A DNA stretch of 64,000 nt from UBA6912 sp963792895 (GCA_963792895.1 CAWBYA010000003.1:62001-126000), one strand, 5' to 3'; positions 17,165 to 28,545 are shown, counted from the first letter of the stretch. The notes: generated by a model not told the origin, from the sequence alone. Program-made: numbers and translations.

Positions 17165-18493
17165 ATGCGAGTCGTGATCGTCGGAGCCGGGGCGGTGGGT
17201 TCGTACCTCGCCGAGCGGCTCTCGCTCGAAGGCCAGGATGTGGTCGTCATCGAGTCGGATACCCGACGGGCCGCCGAGGTCCAGGAGCAGATCGACTGCC
17301 TCGTCATCTCGGGCAACGGCGCCAGCCTCGAATCGTTGAGCGCTGCAGGCGTTGACAGGGCGGACCTCTTCATCGCCGTCAGCTCATCCGACGCCGTCAA
17401 CGTCCTCTCCTGTCACGCTGCGACCCGGCTCGGCTCGGCGCGCAGGATCGCTCGGGTGGAGGACCCGCAACTACGCGACGAAGCCGAGCAGTTGGGCGTC
17501 GACCTCCTCATCGATCCAGGGGAGGCGACGGCCCGTGACCTCTTGCTGCTCGTCCAACAGCGCGGCGTGTCCGAGTTGATCGAGTTCGCCGACGGGCGCC
17601 TCGATCTCATCGGCGGGTTCATCTCGGCCGAAGCACCGGTTGCAGGGCTGAGTCTCGCTGAGTTGCGCGGCAAAGTGAGCGGATGGTCGTGGCTCATCGC
17701 CGCGGTCATTCGAGACGGTGAGACGATGATTGCTCGTGGAGCGACCCGGATTCTTCCCGGCGACCACGTCCTCTTCATGACCGACACGGACCGCGCCGAA
17801 GAGCCGTTTCGCCTGCTGGGCATCCACGAATCGCCGGCCAATAAGGTCGCCGTCTTCGGGGCCACCCGGCTTGCCGCCCTCACCGCCGACGTGCTGTGCG
17901 AGGCGGGCATCGCCACGGTGCTGGTCGACCAGGACCGCGAACGAGTCCGCCGTATTGCGACCTCGATCCCGCGGATGGTCGGTGTGTGCGGAGACCCGAC
18001 CGACCCGCGCTTGATGCGGGCCGAGGGAATCGACACCGCAGATGCCGTGCTGGCGCTGACCGGCTGGGATGAGGTGAACATCCTCGGGTGCCTCGTGGCG
18101 AAGGCCGTGGGGGTGCCAACTGCAGTCGCCCGGTTTCATCGCACCGAGCTCGTGCGGTTGCTGGCCGGCGTTGGCATCGATGCGGGGGTGTCGAGCCGTC
18201 TCTCTGCGGCTTCAGAGATCCTCCGTTTCGTGCGACGTGGGCGAATTCACAGCGTGGTCACGTTTCAGGATTCGGATGCCGAGGCACTGGAGATCGAGGT
18301 CGGTGCTTCGAGCAGTGCCGCAGGCAAGACACTGAGAGAGATCCATCTCCCCCACGAGGCCATCGTCGGCGGTGTCATCCGCGGCGCCGAGGCGTTCGTG
18401 CCGAGGGGAGACACGATGATCGAGGTGGCGGATCGACTGATCGTGATTGCCCTCCCCAGCGCAATTCACGAAGCCGAACAGCTCGGCGGATAG
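17165..18493 (+). CDS. trkA: Trk potassium uptake NAD-binding protein TrkA
   Basis: A 442-residue cytoplasmic regulator with two RCK units, the full-length TrkA layout. The first Rossmann domain begins MRVVIVGAGAVGSYLAERL, with Glu30 at the adenosine-ribose position. The second begins near residue 225 with VAVFGATRLAALTADVL, whose glycine motif is degraded. Each is followed by an RCK_C domain. TrkA gates the TrkH channel in response to NAD(H) and ATP. The ATG at 17165 follows a GTGGGGAC ribosome-binding site, and trkH starts directly after the stop, so the pair is an operon. A possible -10 TACGCT lies about 30 bases upstream. Confidence 0.9.
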   Translation: MRVVIVGAGAVGSYLAERLSLEGQDVVVIESDTRRAAEVQEQIDCLVISGNGASLESLSAAGVDRADLFIAVSSSDAVNVLSCHAATRLGSARRIARVEDPQLRDEAEQLGVDLLIDPGEATARDLLLLVQQRGVSELIEFADGRLDLIGGFISAEAPVAGLSLAELRGKVSGWSWLIAAVIRDGETMIARGATRILPGDHVLFMTDTDRAEEPFRLLGIHESPANKVAVFGATRLAALTADVLCEAGIATVLVDQDRERVRRIATSIPRMVGVCGDPTDPRLMRAEGIDTADAVLALTGWDEVNILGCLVAKAVGVPTAVARFHRTELVRLLAGVGIDAGVSSRLSAASEILRFVRRGRIHSVVTFQDSDAEALEIEVGASSSAAGKTLREIHLPHEAIVGGVIRGAEAFVPRGDTMIEVADRLIVIALPSAIHEAEQLGG

Positions 18494-19942
18494 ATGTCGC
18501 TTCGGCCACTGCTGCACCTGATCGGCGTTGTGGTCGCGGCCGTGGGTGTGTCGATGCTGGCGCCGGCGGCCGTTGCGCTCATCTACCAAGAGTGGGCTGC
18601 GGCTCTCCAGATCGGCCTGGCTGCCGCCGTCACCACCGGGTTCGGGCTCGTTGCCCGCCGCGTATTCGAGGCGCCACGAACCCTCTCGACCCGTGAGGGG
18701 TTTGCGATCGTCGGTCTCTCGTGGTTCGTCATCTCGGTGTTCGGCACGTTGCCGTACCTGTTCACCGGCGAGATCGGGAGCTTCACGAATGCCTTCTTCG
18801 AGACGGCGGCCGGTTTCACAACCACGGGCGCATCGATCGTCCCGGATCCCGCCGAGCTCGGCCACGGCGTCCTGTTGTGGCGGGCGTTGACACAATGGCT
18901 CGGCGGCATGGGGATCATCGTGTTGTCGATTGCGGTCCTCCCGCTCCTGGGTGTTGGCGGCGTCCAACTCGCAAGGGCCGAGTCGCCGGGCCCGACACCG
19001 GATCGGCTCACACCGCGATTCCGGGAGACCGCCAAGCGGCTGTGGCTCGTCTACTTGGGCTTCACTGTTGGGGAGGCGCTGCTCTTGTGGATCGGCGACA
19101 TGACCCTCTTCGAGTCGATTGCGCATTCGTTCACGACGATGTCGACCGGCGGCTTTGGCACGGACGTTCGTTCGCTCGGGGCGTTCTCAGCGTATGCGCA
19201 GTGGGTCGTCGTCGCCTTCATGGTGATCGCCGGAGCCTCCTTTGCGCTCCACTTCCGTGCTTTGCGGAACCCCACCGCCTACCTCCACAACGCCGAGTTG
19301 CGCATCTACCTCGGGATCCTCGCGGCAGCCTCCCTCGTGGCGACGATTGGCACCTGGGGCGGTGCGATTGGCGGCGTGGTGCGCGACGCCGTGTTCACCG
19401 TGGTCTCGATCGTGACGACGACGGGCTTTGCTACGGCCGACTTCGGGACGTGGCCCGTTGCGCTCGAGATCATGGTGCTCGGTCTCTTCTTCGTCGGGGG
19501 CATGGCCGGGTCGACCGGCGGCTCGGTGAAGCCCTATCGGCTCGGGGTGCTCTACGAGGCGAGTCGTGCCGACCTCCGTCGGGTGATCCACCCCAGAGGC
19601 GTCTTCGTCGTCCGTCTCGGCAAGGATCCGGTGCCGGACGAGATCGTCGAGTCGGTGCAGTCGTTCTTCCTCCTCTACATGTTCGCCTTCATGACGAGCA
19701 CGCTCGTGATGGGGATCCTCGAGTCGGGGCTCGGGGTCGGCCTCGACCTCGTCACGTCGGCGTCTGCGGTGGCGTCGTCGCTCGGCAACGTCGGCCCAGG
19801 GCTCGGCGCGGTCGGGCCCACGTCCAACTACCTCGTCGTGCACGACACGACGAAATGGCTGCTGTCATTCCTCATGATCCTCGGCCGTCTCGAATTGTTC
19901 CCCGTGCTCCTCCTCTTCACAAGGGAGCTGTGGCGCAGATAG
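18494..19942 (+). CDS. trkH: Trk potassium uptake channel subunit TrkH (first copy)
   Basis: A 482-residue membrane protein of the TrkH/KtrB superfamily, with four P-loop repeats. The selectivity-filter segments are TTTGAS, STGGFG, TTTGFA and SLGNVGPG. The C-terminal helix ends GRLELFPVLLLFTRELWRR, as is typical for the family. It imports K+ driven by the membrane potential, under control of TrkA. The ATG directly follows the trkA stop. The 125-base gap to the next gene carries a short inverted repeat (AGATTC 19974-19979, GAATCT 20000-20005) that may end or slow transcription. Confidence 0.92.
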   Translation: MSLRPLLHLIGVVVAAVGVSMLAPAAVALIYQEWAAALQIGLAAAVTTGFGLVARRVFEAPRTLSTREGFAIVGLSWFVISVFGTLPYLFTGEIGSFTNAFFETAAGFTTTGASIVPDPAELGHGVLLWRALTQWLGGMGIIVLSIAVLPLLGVGGVQLARAESPGPTPDRLTPRFRETAKRLWLVYLGFTVGEALLLWIGDMTLFESIAHSFTTMSTGGFGTDVRSLGAFSAYAQWVVVAFMVIAGASFALHFRALRNPTAYLHNAELRIYLGILAAASLVATIGTWGGAIGGVVRDAVFTVVSIVTTTGFATADFGTWPVALEIMVLGLFFVGGMAGSTGGSVKPYRLGVLYEASRADLRRVIHPRGVFVVRLGKDPVPDEIVESVQSFFLLYMFAFMTSTLVMGILESGLGVGLDLVTSASAVASSLGNVGPGLGAVGPTSNYLVVHDTTKWLLSFLMILGRLELFPVLLLFTRELWRR

Positions 19943-20067
19943 TCGGATCGCGCCGGCCTTCGGGCTCGTTTTGAGATTCTCGAGGCGAGCGAAGCGAGCG
20001 AATCTGCAGGGAGCGGAGTGACCGATCTCCGCCCCCTAACATCGCCCAAGCGAAAGGAGCTTCAGAC

Positions 20068-20733
20068 GTGCGGATCGTGATCGCCGGTTGCGGCCGGGTG
20101 GGGTCGGACCTGGCGATCGGACTCGCCGAGGACGGGCATGACGTCTCGGTCGTCGACCACCGCGACGGCGTGTTCCGCGACCTCGGGACAACGTTCAACG
20201 GCACGACCCATCATGGCGTCGCCTACGACATCGAGGTACTGCGCGAAGCAGGCATCGAGTTCGCCGACTCGTTCGTCGCAGTGACCAACTCCGACAACGC
20301 CAATCTCATGTCGGTGCAGATCGCCAAGCAGGTCTTCGGCGTGCCGCACACGATCGCCCGGCTCGACGACCCGGCCAGAGCCGACTCGTACCGAGCCCTC
20401 GACATCCACTACGTGGCGGGCGCCAAGCTCACGTCGAAAGTCATCCGCGAGCAGTTGATCGACGAGGAGTTTCGCTACCACGTGACCTTCTCGGCGGGTG
20501 ATGTCGAGATCACCGAGGTCGTGCTCGGCGACAAAGCGTCGGGGCTCAAGGTGTCGGACCTCGAGATTCGCGATGAGCTCCGGGTTGCAGCGGTACAGCG
20601 GCGCAACGTCGTCTACGTCGCCCGGTCCGACTTCGAGCTGCTTCCCGGAGACCTCGTCGTCGCCGCCACCAAGCCGAGTGCGCGGGGCAAGGTCCGTCGC
20701 TACCTACGTGCGGCCCAGCAGGACGGCAGCTGA
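20068..20733 (+). CDS. Single-RCK TrkA/KtrA-like regulator
   Basis: A 221-residue protein with one complete RCK unit: MRIVIAGCGRVGSDLAIGL at the N-terminus (GxGxxG Rossmann), then a C-terminal RCK_C domain (EITEVVLGDKASGLKVSDL ... LLPGDLVVAATKP). This is the short, KtrA-like size rather than the double TrkA. It starts at a GTG preceded by AAAGGAG. Its stop overlaps the ATG of the next gene (TGATG), so the two short regulators are coupled. They probably act on the second TrkH encoded just downstream. Confidence 0.88.
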   Translation: MRIVIAGCGRVGSDLAIGLAEDGHDVSVVDHRDGVFRDLGTTFNGTTHHGVAYDIEVLREAGIEFADSFVAVTNSDNANLMSVQIAKQVFGVPHTIARLDDPARADSYRALDIHYVAGAKLTSKVIREQLIDEEFRYHVTFSAGDVEITEVVLGDKASGLKVSDLEIRDELRVAAVQRRNVVYVARSDFELLPGDLVVAATKPSARGKVRRYLRAAQQDGS

Positions 20734-21396
20734 TGCGCATGCTCTTGATCGGGGGTGGAAAGGTCGGCTCGTTCCTCGCCCGCGAGCTCGACAAGGCAGG
20801 CCACGTGGTGTCGGTGATCGAGGAGGATCACGAGCGTGCTCTGGATCTGTCCGAGGACACGAAGGTGCTCGTCTTCCAAGGTGACGGCACGGATGTCGAG
20901 CTCCTCAATGCGGCAGACGTCGATCGCACGGATTGGCTGCTCGCGGTGACGGGCCGCGACGAGGCGAACCTCGTTGCGTGCCAGCTCAGCCTCACGCTCG
21001 GTGCCAAACGGGTGCTCGCCAGGCTCAACGACCCGCGTAACCGCCCTACCTTCGACGCGCTCGATATCCCCGTGGTGGCGGTCACCGACTTGATGGCGCA
21101 GCTGATCTCGCGGGAGGTCGAGGTCAGCGACCTGCACCGCATCGCCCTGATGGCGGGGGGGCAGGTGAGCCTCATCGAGCGTATCCTCAACGAGGGCGTG
21201 CCGGACACGCTCGTCGAGACGCTCGATCTGCCCCAGCCGTCCGTCCTCGTTGCCGGTCGTCCGCGGCGACGACGTGTTCGTGCCGACCGCATCGACGGCT
21301 CTGCGGGCGGGAGATCGAATCCTCGCGGTCACGTCCCTCGACAACGAACGGGCACTCTGTGACAGCCTCGACTCGCTGGGTGACGAGGGTCGCTGA
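20733..21396 (+). CDS. Second single-RCK TrkA/KtrA-like regulator, frameshifted
   Basis: About 220 residues. The N-terminal Rossmann domain reads MRMLLIGGGKVGSFLARELDKAG. After SVLVA the frame is lost: continuing uninterrupted gives an Arg-rich tail ending at 21362. Removing one base at about 21253-21256 restores VVRGDDVFVPTASTALRAG, a normal RCK_C ending, and a stop at 21394-21396 that overlaps the next start. The clean restoration and the overlapping stop favour a one-base insertion in the sequence rather than a decayed gene. The protein probably forms hetero-oligomers with its upstream neighbour (inference). Confidence 0.75.
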
Positions 21397-21542
21397 TGCC
21401 CAACCGGCCGGCCGACCGTCGCGAACGTCTCGTCTCGGACGCACGAGGCGGACTCGTGACGTTCCTCATCGAGGCAGGCGTCGTAGCGCTTGCGATCGTC
21501 ATCGCCCTCGCGATCGCCGCACTCGCCCTGCTCGTGGCCTGA
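21396..21542 (+). CDS. 48-residue single-pass membrane protein in the Trk operon
   Basis: An ATG overlapping the restored stop of the upstream regulator opens a 48-codon frame. It encodes a basic N-terminus (about 20 residues, MPNRPADRRERLVSDARGG) and one hydrophobic helix, about residues 22-47. It ends one base before the GTG of trkH2, so it is embedded in the coupled series. I do not recognise the family. Small single-helix subunits are known in other ion transporters (KdpF in Kdp), which suggests, without proof, an accessory subunit of the second Trk channel. Confidence 0.55.
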   Translation: MPNRPADRRERLVSDARGGLVTFLIEAGVVALAIVIALAIAALALLVA

Positions 21543-21543
21543 C

Positions 21544-23041
21544 GTGCTGATCCGCCCCGTACGAGACGACTTCGTCACGATCGGGTTCTACCTCGGACGC
21601 GTCTTCATGGTGGTTGCGCTCGCGAGTGCCGCACCGTCGATATGGGCATTGGCCGAGCGGGAGTGGGCGCCGCTCGGCTCGTTCCTCATGATGGCGGGGA
21701 TCTTCGCAGTGGTTGGGGTGGCCCTCTCACGCAACGTCCTGGTCGCACCTCGCCTCGACTGGAGCCACGGGATGGTGGTGGTTGCCTTGACCTGGCTTCT
21801 GGTCCCCGCCATCGGCTCGTTGCCACTTGCGATGTCAGGCCACTTCGGCAGCCCGCTCGATGCCTACTTCGATGCGATGTCCGGCCTCACTACGACCGGG
21901 TTGGCGCTGATCCAGGATCTCGACCACCTTGCCGGCTCTCTGAACTTCTGGCGGCACCTCCTGCACTTCCTGGGCGGACAGGGGATCGTCATCGCTGCCC
22001 TCTCCCTCTTCGCCGGAGGAGGTGCGATCACGCTGTACCTCGGCGAGGCCCGCGACGAGCGGATCCTCCCTTCGGTGACGTCGACCGCTCGTTTCATCTG
22101 GGCGGTGGCGATCGTCCACCTGGTCGTAGGCGTGAGCGTGCTGGGGGTCATCGCATGGCAGTTCCTCGGGTTTGGGCTGGCTCGCTCCTTCTTCCACGCA
22201 CTCATGATCTTCTTCGCCGGCTTCGACACGGGTGGGTTCTCGCCGATGAGCACCAGCATCGGCTACTACCACTCGGCGGTCTTCGAAGCGCTTCACCGCA
22301 GTGCTGATGGTCGCCGGCGCGATGTCGTTCGGTGTTCACTTCGCACTGTGGAAAGGGAGGCGCAGGGAGGTGCTCGCCAACCTCGAGACGCGCACGATCC
22401 TCTCCACCTTCGGGTTGACCATGCTCCTGACGATCGTGGGGCTCGCCGTCACCGGAATCTACGGCAGCGTGTCAGGGCTCACCCGTCAAGGGCTCTTCCA
22501 GGTGCTGTCGGCGCACTCCGGGACGGGTTTTGCCACGGTGCCGCCCGTCGAGTTGGCGACATGGACCGGCCTGGCTTTTGGGGGGATGGCGCTCGCCATG
22601 GCTTTTGGGGGGATGGGCTCTTCGACAGCCGGCGGGGTCAAGGCGCTCAGGATCGGGCTCACGGTCAAGGCGATCGCGATCGAGGTGAAAGAGATGCTCC
22701 TCCCCGAGGGTGCCGTGGTCGGTCACGGGTACCACCAGTCCGGCAAGCGCCGCCTCACCGCCGGCATCGCTCAGTCGGTGATGGTGGCCTCGCTCCTGTA
22801 CGTCGCGTTGTATCTGCTCGGCACCGGCATGGCCATGGCCTACGGGGTGCCGCTCGACGAAGCACTCTTCGAGTCGGTGAGTGCGGGGGCGAACGTCGGC
22901 CTGTCCGTTGGTGTGACCGACCCCTCGATGCCGATGCTGCTCAAGCTCACCTACATGCTGCAGATGTGGGCAGGCCGTCTGGAGTTCGTCGCCGGGTTCG
23001 CTCTTCTCGGCTTCGTCTACTCGTGGGTGCGGGGTCGCTGA
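21544..23041 (+). CDS. trkH: Potassium channel subunit TrkH (second copy), frameshifted
   Basis: A second TrkH/KtrB-family protein of about 498 residues, read in two frames. The first frame, from GTG 21544, contains TTTGLAL and DTGGFSP and runs to FEAL. The second, from about 22295, contains SGTGFAT, STAGGVK and SAGANVG and ends LEFVAGFALLGFVYSWVRGR at 23041. One extra T at 22292-22293 separates them. Filter segments of all four repeats are present, so the protein is probably intact in the organism. It is followed two bases later by an exported OB-fold-like protein. Confidence 0.78.
22572..22616 (+). repeat. 18-base direct repeat inside trkH2
   Basis: TGGCTTTTGGGGGGATGG occurs at 22572-22589 and again at 22599-22616, with 27-base periodicity. 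It encodes AFGGM twice just before the STAGGVK segment and looks like an in-frame nine-codon duplication. Confidence 0.6.
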
Positions 23042-23042
23042 G

Positions 23043-23574
23043 ATGCGACGCTTCGCTCTCGTGGTGAGTTTCGTCGCCGTGGTGCTGGCGACGAACGCCG
23101 CCGCTTTCGCAGGGCATGTGGACGTCGAGGTGCTCCTCGCCGACCCCGAGGCGTTCCAGGGCGAGGTCAGCCTCACCGGGGAGTTGGTTGGTGACTACGG
23201 CTGGCGGGGTGACGGGTGGGTGTGGGCGCAGCTCAACGACGATCACTACGTGGACCAACCTCTTCTCGAGCACGGTTCTCTTGCAGGCGGGAACGTCGGC
23301 GTCGGCATCCGGATGCCCTACGACCTGGCAGAGAAGCTGGGACCCCCGGGGGGCTACCGCGAGCGTGGACCCGTCGTCGAGGCCACGGGACGATGGGTCT
23401 ACCACGACGCATCGCGCTGGCGGAGAGTCCTACCTCGAGGTGACGTCGCTCGTCGTGATCGAGCCGCCGCGGACGCTCGAAGAGGGGCCGAGTTGGTTCC
23501 GAATCGTTGCCGGTACCGTGTTTCTCGCCTCGGCAGCAGGCCTGTGGGTTGTGAGACAGCGGGACGAGCCTTGA
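23043..23574 (+). CDS. Exported OB-fold-like protein with C-terminal membrane helix, frameshifted
   Basis: The N-terminus is a signal peptide (MRRFALVVSFVAVVLATNAAAFA). The body has DPEAFQGEVSLTGELVGDYGWRGDGWVWAQLND, the pattern of a small OB-fold or nucleic-acid/heme-handling domain. Around 23409 one extra base breaks the frame; on restoring it the protein continues GGESYLEVTSLVVIEPPRTL and ends with a membrane helix and VVRQRDEP at 23574. Without correction the frame gives a low-complexity tail to 23636. The family is not recognised with certainty. It is the last gene of the second Trk series. Confidence 0.55.
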
Positions 23575-23685
23575 GCGGGATCGGTTCGGTACCCAGCGTG
23601 CGCCGGCCGGTGGAGTGGCCGATAGCGGGGGCTTGATACGCAGCCTCTAAGCTTCCGCCGGTTTGTCGATGTCGAACGGACTGGA

Positions 23686-25779
<2,094 letters not shown>

Positions 25780-25794
25780 GCAGTCGCAGATCTG

Positions 25795-25825
25795 GTCGGA
25801 GCGCCCCTTCGTGGGGCGTTCCGAC
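25795..25825 (+). terminator. Hairpin terminator after hppA
   Basis: GTCGGAGCGCCCC pairs with GGGGCGTTCCGAC (13 bp with one G-T pair) around a five-base loop, 15 bases after the hppA stop. No T-tract follows. It may also serve the converging minus-strand gene that ends at 25839. Confidence 0.6.
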
Positions 25826-25838
25826 GCGTGACCGTCCG

Positions 25839-26106
25839 TCACCCGTCTGAGCGCATGTCCGGATCCGCGTTGCGCCGGTCCTGCTCGCGTTGCCTCCGCT
25901 CCCAATACGCATCCTCGGACCGGCGGCGGGTCGTCGCGCAGCAGGAAATAGAGGCCGAGGATCGCGACCCCGATGATGACGAACAGGATGCGAGCTCCCG
26001 GGTCCGCAGGGACGACACCGTCGGACGCCTCCGTGAGCAGGATCGGCGCTACGGCCGGCGACCAGGCGCCCAGGCGTCGGCTCGCAGGATCGGGTGCTCG
26101 TTTCAC
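25839..26106 (-). CDS. Small membrane protein, frameshifted
   Basis: A short protein read from GTG 26106, with one membrane helix (ARILFVIIGVAILGLYFLLRDD). Uncorrected, the frame runs on into the 3' end of hppA with a low-complexity tail. Removing one base in the CCGCCGCCGG stretch at about 25919-25922 gives a charged tail (SEDAYWERRQREQDRRNADP) and a stop at 25839-25841, a total of about 88 residues. That form is far more protein-like. No family recognised. Its start is only 19 bases from the divergent start at 26126. Confidence 0.45.
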
Positions 26107-26125
26107 GCTCCTACCCTACAAAGTC

Positions 26126-27379
26126 ATGCCGGCACGCATCACCCTGGTTCGCCACGCCGAGACCGCTGCCAACGCAGCTGGGCTCTGGCAGGGAGCGACG
26201 AACACCCCTTTCAGCGCGCGTGGCGAGGATCAACTCGCCCGTCTGGCCATGCGGCTACGGGGAGCCATCCCCGACGTCGTGGTCGCGTCTGATCTCGGAC
26301 GAGCTGCGGGCTCAGCAGGTGCATTGGGCTTCGACTTCGAGTCGGATGCCCGCTGGCGTGAGCCGAACGTGGGGGAGTGGGAAGGCCTGACCTACGACGA
26401 GATCCGTGCCCGCCATCCCGCCGAGCTGGCGGCGCTCATGAACGGCGAAGACGTTGCCCTCGGGGGCGGGGAGCGGCTGTCCGACGTCGCCGTGAGGCTC
26501 TCGGGAGCTTTCGCCGATCTCGTCACCGAGGTTGGGGAGGACGGCTCGGCGCTGGTGGTGAGCCACGGTCTAGCCCTCCTGACACTCGTGTCGAGCATCT
26601 TGGGCACCCCCGCCCCAGCCCCTCTCCAGCTCATGGCGAACACGGGCGTGACGGCGTTCTCCGTCAACTCTCACGGCCCACAGCTCATCCGCTACAACGA
26701 CACCAGCCATCTCGCCGAGCAACCGGCGCACAGAGAGGGCGAGACAACCATCCTGCTCATCCGGCACGGGGAGACCGCCGCGAACGTCGAGCGGCGTTGG
26801 CAGGGTCACGCGGACTGGCCACTCACAGAAGACGGCGAGGCCCAAGCCGAGCGCGTTGCGGCCGCGCTGCCGCCACTCGACGTCATCTTCTCGTCGCCGC
26901 TTGCCCGGGCGCGGCAGACGGCATTGGCCGTGGCCGGTCACCAGGGCGTGCCGCTGCACGAGGACGAGCGCCTCAAAGAGATCGGCTTTGGATCTTGGGA
27001 GAACAAGACGAAGGTCGAGATCGAGGCGGCAGATTCGGAAGGCTACGCCCGGCTTCTCTCCGGTGAGGATGTGGCCAGGGGAGGTACGGGGGAGACGTTC
27101 CTCGGCGTGCGCCGCCGCATGACCGAGGCCATCGAGTCGATCGTGGCCGCACACCCCGGCGGCACGGTCGGTGTCGTGTCTCATGGGGGCGCGAGCAGGG
27201 CCTACCTCACCGGCGTGCTCGGCATCGCCTTCGGTGATCGCAACCGGCTGCGATCCCTCGACAACACCGCATTTGGGCGCATCGTCTACGGGCGGCGCGG
27301 TCCGTTCCTCGCGTCATGGAACACGGCACCACACCTCGATGCGGCGCGGGACGCCGATCTCAGGACCCGAGTCACGTGA
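26126..27379 (+). CDS. Tandem histidine phosphatase (two phosphoglycerate mutase-like domains)
   Basis: A 417-residue protein with two histidine-phosphatase domains. Domain 1 begins ITLVRHAETAANAAG (catalytic His in RHA), with WREPNVGEWEGLTYDEI and VVSHGLALL. Domain 2 begins near residue 208 with ILLIRHGETAANVERRWQG, then FSSPLARARQTALAVA, KEIGFGSWE and GVVSHGGASR. In domain 1 the usual SPLxRAxQTA helix is altered to SDLGRAAGSAG. Substrates in this family range from phosphosugars and phosphate esters to F420 or cobalamin precursors. The ATG lies 8 bases after a TACCCT -10, so the mRNA is nearly leaderless. It overlaps the next glycosyltransferase by four bases. Confidence 0.85.
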   Translation: MPARITLVRHAETAANAAGLWQGATNTPFSARGEDQLARLAMRLRGAIPDVVVASDLGRAAGSAGALGFDFESDARWREPNVGEWEGLTYDEIRARHPAELAALMNGEDVALGGGERLSDVAVRLSGAFADLVTEVGEDGSALVVSHGLALLTLVSSILGTPAPAPLQLMANTGVTAFSVNSHGPQLIRYNDTSHLAEQPAHREGETTILLIRHGETAANVERRWQGHADWPLTEDGEAQAERVAAALPPLDVIFSSPLARARQTALAVAGHQGVPLHEDERLKEIGFGSWENKTKVEIEAADSEGYARLLSGEDVARGGTGETFLGVRRRMTEAIESIVAAHPGGTVGVVSHGGASRAYLTGVLGIAFGDRNRLRSLDNTAFGRIVYGRRGPFLASWNTAPHLDAARDADLRTRVT

Positions 27380-28484
27380 CCGGGGCGCCACGCCTCGCCG
27401 TCATCACCAACGACTACCCGCCCAAGCCCGGAGGGATTCAGCAGTATCTCGGCAACGTCGTCGACGCGTATCCCGGCGAGGTGCGGGTGCTGGCTCCTGC
27501 CGACGGCCCCGCGATGGAGACCCGTCGCGGCGAGTCGGTCGTGCGCCGCGCCCACACCCGCTTCATGTGGCCAACGTCGCGCATCGGGCGATGGTTCGTC
27601 GAAGAGCTCGAGGCGTTTGCCCCGGATGCGATCTTGTTCGGTGCCCCCCATCCGCTCCCTGCCCTCGGCGGCCGTCTCCGGGAGGCTCTCGACGTGCCGG
27701 TCGGCGTGCTGTGCCACGGTGCCGAAGTGACGATTCCTGCCGCTATTCCGGGCGTGCGCCAGGCCCTCCGCGCACTGGTGCGAGGAGCCGACGTTCGGTT
27801 CGCCGTCAGCAGGTTCACCGCTGCGAGGGTGGAGCGGCTTGCAGGCCGTGACGCCGTCTATCTCGGCGCCGGTGTCGATCCGTCTCGCTTCGCCGCAGTC
27901 CGGACGGCACACGCCGCTGCCGCTCCGATCGTCGGGTGTGTGAGCCGCTTCGTGCCGCGCAAGGGCCAGCTGCGCCTTCTCGAGGCCGCGGCGATCGTGC
28001 GCCGGGCGGGGTCTCCGCTCGAGGTCGTGCTCGTCGGGAAGGGCCGTGACGAACGGCGCCTGCGCGCTGCCGCCGAACGTCTCGGCGTTCCGACTCGTTT
28101 CGCCGTGGGTGTTCCGTGGGACGCTCTCCCGGGCTGGTATGCCCAGATGGACGTCTTCTGCATGCCGTGCCGATCCCGCTTGGCCGGGTTGGAGGTGGAG
28201 GGGTTGGGGCTCGTCTTCCTCGAGGCTGCCGCGATGGGACTCCCTGTGCTGGCGGGTGACTCCGGGGGCGCCCCGAGACGGTGGTGCCCGGCGAGACAGG
28301 GTATGTCGTGCACGATGTGGCCGACATCGTGCAGGCGTTGGAGATGCTCCTCGGCAATCCCGATGTGCGGTCCGAGATGGGCCGTGCGGGCCGGGAGCGG
28401 ATCGAAGCAGAGTTCACCTGGGAGGCGGTCATCGAGCGTCTCGTTGCGGGCTTCGGGAGGGTCCTGGGGCAGTCGGCGTCTTGA
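27376..28484 (+). CDS. PimB-like GT4 mannosyltransferase, frameshifted
   Basis: A GT-B glycosyltransferase of about 370 residues. It starts at a GTG overlapping the upstream stop and opens RLAVITNDYPPKPGGIQQYL, like the phosphatidylinositol mannosyltransferase PimB of actinobacteria. The donor-site segment EGLGLVFLEAAAMGLPVLAGDSGGAPE is present. The frame breaks at the C run 28271-28274: one missing C. Beyond it the second frame reads ETVVPGETGYVVHDVADIVQ and ends EAVIERLVAGFGRVLG. GDP-mannose is the likely donor by family. The stop codon overlaps the topA promoter. Confidence 0.75.
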
Positions 28485-28510
28485 CATGAGCGGAAATGTC
28501 TCGTAGACAT
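28481..28510 (+). promoter_or_regulatory. topA promoter with palindromic -10 region
   Basis: TTGACA (28481-28486), 17 bases, then TAGACA (28504-28509). A perfect palindrome, ATGTCT-CGT-AGACAT (28496-28510), covers the -10 and may be an operator. The start codon of topA is 36 bases downstream of the palindrome. Confidence 0.5.
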
Positions 28511-28545
28511 GCGGCGTTCCCGCCGTCCGCGATCGTTGATCTTGC

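Noticed and set aside
19960..20015. GAGCGAAGCGAG-type repeated stretch between trkH and the RCK genes
   Set aside because: Looked like a REP or small mobile repeat, but no second copy was noticed in the window and no target duplication is visible.
22301..23041. Second half of trkH2 as a separate short transporter gene
   Set aside because: It lacks the first two filter repeats and joins seamlessly to the upstream frame after removing one T.
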